Source: Mariprofundaceae bacterium
GTDB taxonomy: Bacteria > Pseudomonadota > Zetaproteobacteria > Mariprofundales > Mariprofundaceae
Direction of reading: 5' to 3'
Assembly (NCBI GenBank): GCA_030950975.1
Contig: JAUZQL010000339.1
Coordinates: 1 to 11,092 of the forward strand
Length of the DNA stretch: 11,092 nucleotides
The stretch's first letter is position 1. Each line of letters begins with the position of its first letter. Under the pieces are notes generated by a model, which searched no databases, had not been told where the DNA came from, and saw only the letters and a program-made list of their open reading frames with translations. Shown here piece after piece: positions 5,950 through 11,092 of this stretch. Made by a program: the position numbers and the translations under genes.

Positions 5950-8559
5950 ATGGATATGAATCGCATGACCCAAAAAGTCCGTGAGGCGCTAGCATCAGCG
6001 CAAACGCTTGCGGCAAAACTTCATCACCAAGAAGTCGATTGTGAACATCTATTATTAGAATTACTGCTACAAGATTACGGCTTGGCATCGCGTCTTTTAG
6101 AAAAAATGGATGTGTCACTTGAAGTGATGAAAGCTCGAGTACAAGAGACATTGAAGCAGCGCAACAAGGTATCAGGCACTGGCGCAGAAATGGGCAAGGT
6201 CTATATCACAGCAGCGTTACAGCAATTGTTTGCCAAAGCTGATGATGAAATGAAGGCCTTAAAAGATGAATACCTATCCGTTGAACATCTCTTATTGGCA
6301 CTCACCAATGAAGGCAGCCATACGCCCATCGGCAAAATATTCCATGATCTTGGCATTCAACGCCCCACCATGCTCAAGGCTTTAGAAGCCGTGCGTGGTC
6401 ATCAACGTGTTACTTCGGAAGATCCTGAAGCCAGTTATGAAGCATTGACCAAATATGGTGTTGATTTGGTGGATATGGCACGCCAAGGCAAACTCGATCC
6501 AGTCATCGGTCGTGATGCCGAGATTCGTGGTGTGATTCGCATTTTATCACGTAAAACAAAAAACAACCCTGTCCTTATTGGCGAACCAGGGGTGGGTAAA
6601 ACGGCGATTGCTGAAGGTTTGGCACAGCGCATTTTATCAGGCGATGTACCCGAAGGTTTGAAAGATCGCACGATTTTTTCTTTGGACATGACGGCATTGA
6701 TGGCGGGTGCAAAATACCGTGGTGAATTTGAAGAACGACTCAAAGCTGTACTCAAAGAAATCAAAGAAGCCAGTGGTCAAATCATTTTATTTATTGATGA
6801 GTTGCACACCATTGTCGGCGCAGGCAAAACAGAAGGTTCTTCCGATGCTGGCAATATGCTCAAACCCATGTTGGCGCGCGGTGAATTGCACTGTATTGGT
6901 GCAACCACACTCAATGAATACCGTCAATACATTGAAAAAGATGCGGCTTTAGAGCGTCGCTTTCAGCCTGTGCTTGTTGATGCTCCCAACGTTGAAGACA
7001 GCATTTCTATTTTGCGTGGCTTAAAGGAACGCTTTGAAATACATCATGGTGTGCGCATTCAAGATGCTGCCATTGTTGCCGCAGCGACCTTATCCAATCG
7101 CTATATTGCCGATCGTTTTTTACCCGATAAAGCGATTGATTTATTGGATGAGGCTTGTGCATCGATTCGCACCGAAATTGATTCCGTACCTGCGGAACTC
7201 GATGAAGTCATACGCAAAACCATGCGTTTGGAAATTGAAGAAACAGCATTGAAAAAAGAAAAGGATACAGCCAGTCAAGAGCGACTTCACGCTTTGCAAC
7301 AAGAGCTTGCTGATGTCAAAGAACAACGGGATGCCATGCAAGCCCAATGGGATGCTGAAAAATCATCGTTAGGCAAAGTGCAAAGCTTGCGTGAACAGAT
7401 TGAACAAGTGCGCTTGGATATTGAAGCGGCTGAACGTGCCTATGATTTAAATAAAGTTGCTGAATTACGACACGGCACACTTCCAGCGTTGGAAAAAGAA
7501 TTGACACGCTTGGAAGCGGAAGATTTACCTGATAGCGCCATGTTACAAGAAGAGGTCAGTGAAGAAGAAATTGCTCAAGTGGTGGCTCGTTGGACAAACA
7601 TCCCCATCACCAAGTTGATGGAAGGTGAACGACAAAAACTATTGCACTTGGCGGATGCGCTACATGCTCGTGTTATTGGGCAAGATAAAGCGGTGCAAGC
7701 CGTCTCCGATGCCGTGCTGCGTTCGCGCGCTGGCATCAATGACCCTGAACGCCCGATTGGTTCATTTATCTTTTTAGGTCCTACGGGTGTGGGTAAAACA
7801 GAACTCGCACGCACCTTAGCTGCCCATTTATTTGATGATGCTCATGCGATGATTCGCATGGATATGTCTGAATATATGGAAAAACACACCGTTTCTCGTT
7901 TGGTTGGTTCACCTCCGGGTTATGTCGGTTATGAAGAAGGCGGTCAACTCACCGAAGCCGTACGCCGCCAACCTTATGCTGTGTTGTTGTTTGATGAAAT
8001 TGAAAAAGCACATCCCGATGTGTTCAATATTTTACTGCAATTGCTAGATGATGGGCGTTTGACCGATAATCAAGGTCGTACCGTAAGTTTCAAAGAAACG
8101 GTCATTATCATGACCAGCAATATTGGTAGTGATTTACTGTTGGATAGCATGCAAGAACACCATGCAATCACAGCGACTTGCGAGCAAGCAGTGATGGATC
8201 GTTTGCGTCAACATTTCCGCCCTGAGTTTTTAAATCGTGTGGACGAAACAGTCTTGTTTCACCCACTTTCAGCGCAAGAAGCTAGTAAAATTGCCGAACT
8301 ATTTCTGGCAAGCTTGCGTCAACGTTTACTGGATCAACACATTGGTTTGGACATATCCGATGCTGCATTACAACACATTGCCGAGCAAGGCTATGATACT
8401 GTGTATGGTGCTCGACCCATGAAACGCATCATTCAGCAATTACTGGAAACACCCCTTGCTAAGATTATTTTAGCAGGTGATGCGCTGACAGGTGATGTCA
8501 TCAATATCGATATGTTGAATGGTGACTTAAGGTTTCTGGTGAAAAAACCAAGTGCTTGA
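5950..8559 (+). CDS. clpB: ATP-dependent disaggregase ClpB
   Basis: ClpB is a cytoplasmic hexameric AAA+ chaperone that pulls proteins out of aggregates together with DnaK/DnaJ/GrpE. The 869-aa length is near the usual ~860. Order: N-domain 1-150; NBD1 with Walker A GEPGVGKT (211-218), pore-loop Tyr256 (GAKYRGEFEER), Walker B ILFIDE (279-284) and Arg336/Arg337; coiled-coil M-domain about 405-530, which marks ClpB rather than ClpA; NBD2 with Walker A GPTGVGKT (610-617), pore-loop Tyr658 (GYVGYEEGG), Walker B VLLFDE (678-683), arginine finger Arg763 (FLNRVDE) and sensor 2 GAR (820-822). All catalytic residues are intact. There is no IGL/F ClpP-binding loop, consistent with a non-proteolytic role. 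AGAGGTGA precedes the ATG. It is a single-gene unit between a sigma32 promoter and a terminator. Confidence 0.98.
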   Translation: MDMNRMTQKVREALASAQTLAAKLHHQEVDCEHLLLELLLQDYGLASRLLEKMDVSLEVMKARVQETLKQRNKVSGTGAEMGKVYITAALQQLFAKADDEMKALKDEYLSVEHLLLALTNEGSHTPIGKIFHDLGIQRPTMLKALEAVRGHQRVTSEDPEASYEALTKYGVDLVDMARQGKLDPVIGRDAEIRGVIRILSRKTKNNPVLIGEPGVGKTAIAEGLAQRILSGDVPEGLKDRTIFSLDMTALMAGAKYRGEFEERLKAVLKEIKEASGQIILFIDELHTIVGAGKTEGSSDAGNMLKPMLARGELHCIGATTLNEYRQYIEKDAALERRFQPVLVDAPNVEDSISILRGLKERFEIHHGVRIQDAAIVAAATLSNRYIADRFLPDKAIDLLDEACASIRTEIDSVPAELDEVIRKTMRLEIEETALKKEKDTASQERLHALQQELADVKEQRDAMQAQWDAEKSSLGKVQSLREQIEQVRLDIEAAERAYDLNKVAELRHGTLPALEKELTRLEAEDLPDSAMLQEEVSEEEIAQVVARWTNIPITKLMEGERQKLLHLADALHARVIGQDKAVQAVSDAVLRSRAGINDPERPIGSFIFLGPTGVGKTELARTLAAHLFDDAHAMIRMDMSEYMEKHTVSRLVGSPPGYVGYEEGGQLTEAVRRQPYAVLLFDEIEKAHPDVFNILLQLLDDGRLTDNQGRTVSFKETVIIMTSNIGSDLLLDSMQEHHAITATCEQAVMDRLRQHFRPEFLNRVDETVLFHPLSAQEASKIAELFLASLRQRLLDQHIGLDISDAALQHIAEQGYDTVYGARPMKRIIQQLLETPLAKIILAGDALTGDVINIDMLNGDLRFLVKKPSA

Positions 8560-8561
8560 AT

Positions 8562-8598
8562 AAAAGCTGGCAGTTTCCACACTGCCAGCTTTTTTCTT
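8562..8598 (+). terminator. Rho-independent terminator of clpB
   Basis: AAAAGCTGGCAGT (8562-8574) pairs perfectly with ACTGCCAGCTTTT (8581-8593) around the six-base loop TTCCAC, followed by a T-rich run to 8598. The hairpin begins three bases after the clpB stop. It ends only 12 bp before the next ORF, leaving no room for a promoter between them. Confidence 0.92.
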
Positions 8599-8610
8599 GG
8601 AGCTAAACCT

Positions 8611-8805
8611 ATGAGTATTCAGATCGAACACATTCAAACTATTGCCGCAAGCTGCATTATCTTCCTTATCAACTCATCTCGATTGGATACATGGGTAGAT
8701 GATAGGATGATTGATGGACAAATACGTTTGGATACAGGCATTCATAGCATAAGTTTAGCTTCATACTATGAAAACTTCTCATTTGAATTAGTGGTCAATG
8801 ACTAA
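8611..8805 (+). CDS. Hypothetical 64-aa protein overlapping comF
   Basis: No family is recognised. The ORF starts with an ATG preceded by TTGGAG at an eight-base spacing, which is a good ribosome binding site. It ends in TAA inside the start of comF, giving an eight-base overlap (ATGACTAA). The protein begins with a moderately hydrophobic stretch (QTIAASCIIFLIN, about residues 9-21), too short and polar at its flanks to call a membrane helix, and continues acidic with Asp-rich turns (LDTWVDD, IDGQIRLD). No Cys-pair metal site or DNA-binding motif is seen. It may be a real small protein, or a leader ORF whose translation feeds comF by coupling. A remnant of a longer gene is also possible. Confidence 0.45.
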   Translation: MSIQIEHIQTIAASCIIFLINSSRLDTWVDDRMIDGQIRLDTGIHSISLASYYENFSFELVVND

Positions 8806-9553
8806 CATTCAAAACATAAAACCCCATTGGTTTCAAAAAAGTATCAATCACCTTCGTGAGCAAGTTTTTCCGCCAAGGTGTTTATTTTGTCAACATCCTT
8901 TAAACGTTGATGGTTGTTGTGAGACATGCTTGGCAAGCATTCGACCTTTTCCCCATGATACCTGTAAACAATGTGCCACCCCACTAAGTCATGCACTTGC
9001 CCCTGGTCCATGTGGACACTGTTTAATCCACCCACCTGCACAATTTGAAACACATGCCATCTATCGTTATCAAGGTGCGGTACGTGATGCTATTTTAGCT
9101 TGGAAGTTACAAGGGGAAGATGCGGGTGTGCGTTGGCTTGTTGAAAGTGCTAGCCCCTATTTAAAAGGCTTATTACACAAGCATGACACCTTGATACCAA
9201 TTCCCATGCCTTTATCGCGAATGCGCCAACATGGTCAACATCATAGTGCAGACTTATGTCGCTTGATGGCAAAAAAAGTAGCATGTCATTGGGACTGGCA
9301 TATCTTACGGCGGCAAGGTGAACAAATGCGTCAATCGGCATTGCCTGCCAAACAACGTCGAAAAAATCTTCGTAAGGCATTTATGCTGAACCAAGACTAT
9401 TGGGCAAAGCAACATGATACACGGGGGAAATTATGGTTGGTGGATGATATTATCACCACAGGTTCAACCATGTATTTTGCTGCTAAGGCATTGCGTGCAA
9501 CAGGTCTTCCTGTGCATGTATTGTCATTATCAAAAACCATTCAAGGAGATTAA
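8798..9553 (+). CDS. comF: ComF family protein (double zinc ribbon plus phosphoribosyltransferase fold)
   Basis: This 251-aa cytoplasmic protein belongs to the ComF/GntX family. In naturally competent bacteria ComF is needed for uptake or processing of incoming single-stranded DNA; the biochemical reaction is not settled. Two zinc ribbons are visible: Cys28/Cys31 with Cys41/Cys44, and Cys56/Cys59 with Cys72/Cys75. The C-terminal half holds IPIPMPLSRMRQHGQHHSA (133-151), the family motif Q-x2-QSALPAKQRRKNLRKAF (176-195), and the PRPP-binding loop VDDIITTGST (215-224), all intact. Length is normal for the family (about 230-250 aa). It overlaps the preceding small ORF by eight bases and ends two bases before grxC, so it is clearly part of an operon. 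No other competence gene is in the window, so a competence role here is inferred from the family only. Confidence 0.92.
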   Translation: MTNIQNIKPHWFQKSINHLREQVFPPRCLFCQHPLNVDGCCETCLASIRPFPHDTCKQCATPLSHALAPGPCGHCLIHPPAQFETHAIYRYQGAVRDAILAWKLQGEDAGVRWLVESASPYLKGLLHKHDTLIPIPMPLSRMRQHGQHHSADLCRLMAKKVACHWDWHILRRQGEQMRQSALPAKQRRKNLRKAFMLNQDYWAKQHDTRGKLWLVDDIITTGSTMYFAAKALRATGLPVHVLSLSKTIQGD

Positions 9554-9555
9554 TC

Positions 9556-9813
9556 ATGGCAAAAGTTGAAATATATTCAGGGGATTACTGCCCCTATTGC
9601 TCGCGTGCTAAAGCACTCTTAAAACAGCGAGGCATTGAATTTACAGAGTATAATGTTCAAAACGAACCTGAACGTCGTCAAGAAATGGCAACACGCGCAC
9701 CTGGTGTCCGCACCATTCCTCAAATTTTCATCAATGATCGTCATGTCGGTGGCTGTGATGATTTACATGCGCTCGATCGTCAAGGTGAGCTTACAAACTG
9801 GCTTAACGCTTAA
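9556..9813 (+). CDS. grxC: Glutaredoxin 3 (dithiol)
   Basis: This 85-aa protein matches GrxC in length and motifs: active site CPYC (residues 12-15), cis-proline TIPQIFIN (53-60), and the glutathione-binding VGGCDDL (64-70). It reduces disulfides and glutathione mixed disulfides in the cytoplasm using glutathione, for example on ribonucleotide reductase. The extra Cys67 in GGCDD is common in GrxC (E. coli Grx3 has a third Cys at a similar place). AAGGAG seven bases before the ATG is a strong ribosome binding site. It starts two bases after comF and ends 22 bases before can. The dithiol motif makes it a thiol-disulfide enzyme rather than the monothiol type that carries Fe-S clusters with BolA. 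Confidence 0.95.
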   Translation: MAKVEIYSGDYCPYCSRAKALLKQRGIEFTEYNVQNEPERRQEMATRAPGVRTIPQIFINDRHVGGCDDLHALDRQGELTNWLNA

Positions 9814-9824
9814 AAGCTCCGTTT

Positions 9825-9829
9825 AAGGA
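9825..9829 (+). promoter_or_regulatory. Ribosome binding site deciding the ATG start of can
   Basis: AAGGA lies six bases before the ATG at 9836. It is immediately next to the alternative in-frame TTG at 9830, too close to serve that codon. Confidence 0.7.
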
Positions 9830-9835
9830 TTGAAT

Positions 9836-10465
9836 ATGCCAACACCCGAACATCTTTTACAGCAAAATAAAACATGGGCAAAGCAAATGGTTGAACAAAA
9901 CCCAGATTATTTTGCACATTTGGCACAATTGAAGAATCCCAAGTATATGTGGATTGGTTGCTCGGATTCTCGTGTACCTGCCAATGAAATGATTGGTGTC
10001 GATCCGGGCATGGTTTTTGTGCATCGGAATGTTTCCAATCAAGTTCATCATACGGATGTCAACTGTTTAGCCGCAGTCCATTATGCGGTACATGTCTTGG
10101 GTGTTGAGCATATTATTATTGCAGGTCATTATGATTGTGGCGGCGTGCGTGCTGCGATGGATTCTCAACATTTTGGCATTGTCGATAACTGGATTCGTAG
10201 TATTCGTGGCATTTATATTGCACATGAATCGCAGATGAAAGAGCGCAGCTACCAACAACAATTGGATTATTTATGTGAACTCAATACCAAACGGCAAGTC
10301 GAAAAACTAAGCCAAACGCATATTGTTCAAGATGCATGGGTGGCTGGTAAAGTCTTATCGTTGCATGCTTGGGTTTACAGTTTAAACGATGGTTTATTAC
10401 ATGATTTGCATGTCAGTAAACATGGCTTACAAGATGTGGCTAAAATTTATCGCGTGGTTGAGTAA
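9836..10465 (+). CDS. can: Beta-class carbonic anhydrase, type II (Can-like)
   Basis: This protein of 209 aa interconverts CO2 and bicarbonate in the cytoplasm, supplying bicarbonate for carboxylases. With the ATG at 9836, the zinc ligands are Cys42 and Asp44 (GCSDSR, 41-46), His98 and Cys101 (GHYDCGG). The Asp44-Arg46 dyad is intact. The residues of the allosteric bicarbonate pocket of type II enzymes are also present: Trp39, Arg64 and Tyr181. As I recall them, these are the same numbers as in the Haemophilus influenzae enzyme (zinc Cys42/Asp44/His98/Cys101), which supports this start. The family is a dimer or tetramer, inhibited by bicarbonate at low pH. AAGGA lies six bases upstream of the ATG. 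It is the last gene of the comF-grxC-can cluster. No terminator with a T-run is seen after it. Confidence 0.95.
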   Translation: MPTPEHLLQQNKTWAKQMVEQNPDYFAHLAQLKNPKYMWIGCSDSRVPANEMIGVDPGMVFVHRNVSNQVHHTDVNCLAAVHYAVHVLGVEHIIIAGHYDCGGVRAAMDSQHFGIVDNWIRSIRGIYIAHESQMKERSYQQQLDYLCELNTKRQVEKLSQTHIVQDAWVAGKVLSLHAWVYSLNDGLLHDLHVSKHGLQDVAKIYRVVE

Positions 10466-10480
10466 CACTTTTTCGATTGA

Positions 10481-10508
10481 ACTGGCGATGAGATCGCTTA
10501 AAGCCAGT
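10481..10508. repeat. Inverted repeat after can, with a competing inner hairpin
   Basis: ACTGGC (10481-10486) pairs with GCCAGT (10503-10508). Inside, GCGAT (10485-10489) can pair with ATCGC (10493-10497) around GAG, sharing bases with the outer arm. There is no T-run on either side in the right place, so it is not a convincing intrinsic terminator. Confidence 0.4.
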
Positions 10509-10545
10509 GCCCGTTCACAAATCTATCCCTGAGAAACTTGCCCAA

Positions 10546-10568
10546 GATAAGAAACTATATATCTTATC
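10546..10568. repeat. 7-bp inverted repeat GATAAGA-N9-TCTTATC before the membrane sensor gene
   Basis: GATAAGA (10546-10552) and TCTTATC (10562-10568) flank the AT-rich loop AACTATATA. The centre-to-start distance is about 38 bp, so it could be an operator for the downstream gene or a leader hairpin. Confidence 0.45.
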
Positions 10569-10583
10569 CAAGCATTATCCAAT

Positions 10584-10590
10584 GGGGAGG
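10584..10590 (+). promoter_or_regulatory. Ribosome binding site supporting the TTG start at 10595
   Basis: GGGGAGG lies four bases before the TTG at 10595. The alternative in-frame ATG at 10625 lacks a comparable purine-rich element at the proper distance. Confidence 0.55.
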
Positions 10591-10594
10591 GGCT

Positions 10595-11092
10595 TTGAAT
10601 TATACTCAATTGAAACGTTATTTTATGGATGGAGTGACATCTTATATTGGTGATTTAATTCCTAGTCAAATCCAACAAGCTTGGATTCGTTTGTGCTCAT
10701 TTTTTCTTATTTTTATCTATATTGCGATTCATGCTGATGACTTGCTTGCCCATTACACAGCACTTGCAGTATTTAGCATCAGTTATATTGGTTTACAAGT
10801 TTATACACTGATAAACGTTAAGAAAAACCCCTTATCTTTTCCACGTACCATCATTTCTCCCATATTCGATGTGAGCTTTCTTAGCCTTGCTCTTTTATTT
10901 GATGGCGGTCAATTTAGTCCACTCTATTTATTTTATCTTGTGACCATTATGGGCGTTGGTATGCGCTTTGGTAATCATTTTCTCCTTTACACACAAACGC
11001 TTTCACTGATTGCCTTCCCAAGCACTTGCTTTTATCTATTGATGGTTCATCACCTTCCCATAGATATACCTGTATTGATCATTCAGATGCTC
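10595..11092 (+). CDS. N-terminal part of a multi-spanning membrane sensor (RpfC-like input domain), 3' end outside the window
   Basis: The frame is open for 166 codons to the right edge. After an amphipathic start (MNYTQLKRYFMDGV) there are hydrophobic spans at about 31-46, 54-74, 86-102, 107-121 and 129-150, with a sixth beginning near 157. The segment SPIFDVSFLSLALLFDGG-x3-PLYLFYLVTIMGVGMRFGNHFLLY resembles the membrane input domain of RpfC-type hybrid histidine kinases and related proteins (pattern D-x-x-x-L-x-L-A ... PLY-x-x-Y ... G-x-R-x-G). The output domain is beyond the window, so histidine kinase, GGDEF or another effector is possible. The start is taken as TTG because GGGGAGG is close upstream. 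An inverted repeat lies in the upstream gap. Confidence 0.75.
   Translation, partial: MNYTQLKRYFMDGVTSYIGDLIPSQIQQAWIRLCSFFLIFIYIAIHADDLLAHYTALAVFSISYIGLQVYTLINVKKNPLSFPRTIISPIFDVSFLSLALLFDGGQFSPLYLFYLVTIMGVGMRFGNHFLLYTQTLSLIAFPSTCFYLLMVHHLPIDIPVLIIQML

Noticed and set aside
6435..7814. Several ORFs of 60-110 aa in other frames of clpB
   Set aside because: ClpB is complete and fully conserved in its frame; the others are shadows.
9830..9835. TTG start for carbonic anhydrase
   Set aside because: It abuts the ribosome binding site with no spacing; the ATG at 9836 has proper spacing and gives residue numbering matching the known enzyme.
10481..10508. Intrinsic terminator after can
   Set aside because: The hairpin is weak and is not followed by a T-run.
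10625..10627. ATG start for the right-edge membrane protein
   Set aside because: No suitable ribosome binding site; the upstream TTG has GGGGAGG at a workable distance. Not excluded.
1..11092. Phage, transposon, CRISPR, toxin-antitoxin or defence system
   Set aside because: No integrase, transposase, terminal repeats, repeat-spacer array or recognisable defence gene was seen; the content is signalling and housekeeping.

Overview
The window reads as a chromosomal segment of a Gram-negative, flagellated, AT-leaning member of the Pseudomonadota. Support comes from an outer-membrane-type lipoprotein, YhbY and BolA, a full ClpB, a GrxC-type glutaredoxin, a bacterial type II beta-carbonic anhydrase, and sigma54-like and sigma32-like promoters. 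A low-GC gamma- or zetaproteobacterium would fit, but nothing here fixes the class. The genes look native: no insertion sequence, integrase, tRNA, rRNA or CRISPR array is visible, and coding density is high.

Left third, minus strand (1-3427): a three-gene unit read right to left. It encodes a diguanylate cyclase with an N-terminal Rossmann-like nucleotide-binding domain, a membrane class III adenylyl cyclase with a HAMP domain, and a helical-repeat lipoprotein that runs off the left edge. The lipoprotein starts at a TTG that overlaps the cyclase stop codon. One operon therefore appears to make both c-di-GMP and cAMP.

Middle (3557-5837, plus strand): yhbY and bolA overlap by four bases. Next comes a good sigma54 (-24/-12) promoter match in front of a small protein with weak FliX-like features, then a second, soluble diguanylate cyclase nine bases downstream. 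This pair looks like a motility-linked signalling unit.

Right half (5950-10465, plus strand): clpB sits behind a strong sigma32-type heat-shock promoter and ends at a clear intrinsic terminator. A tight cluster follows: an unrecognised 64-aa ORF overlapping comF, then comF, grxC and can (carbonic anhydrase). After a 129-bp gap with two inverted repeats, a multi-spanning membrane sensor gene starts (TTG with a strong ribosome binding site) and leaves the window at 11092.

The main theme is second-messenger signalling: two diguanylate cyclases, one adenylyl cyclase and one truncated membrane sensor among housekeeping stress and redox genes. The most unusual item is the Rossmann-GGDEF fusion at 2531-3427, which suggests c-di-GMP synthesis gated by a dinucleotide or similar metabolite. 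The adenylyl cyclase carries the Lys/Thr substrate pair linked to bicarbonate-responsive cyclases, and a bicarbonate-regulated type of carbonic anhydrase is encoded in the same window.
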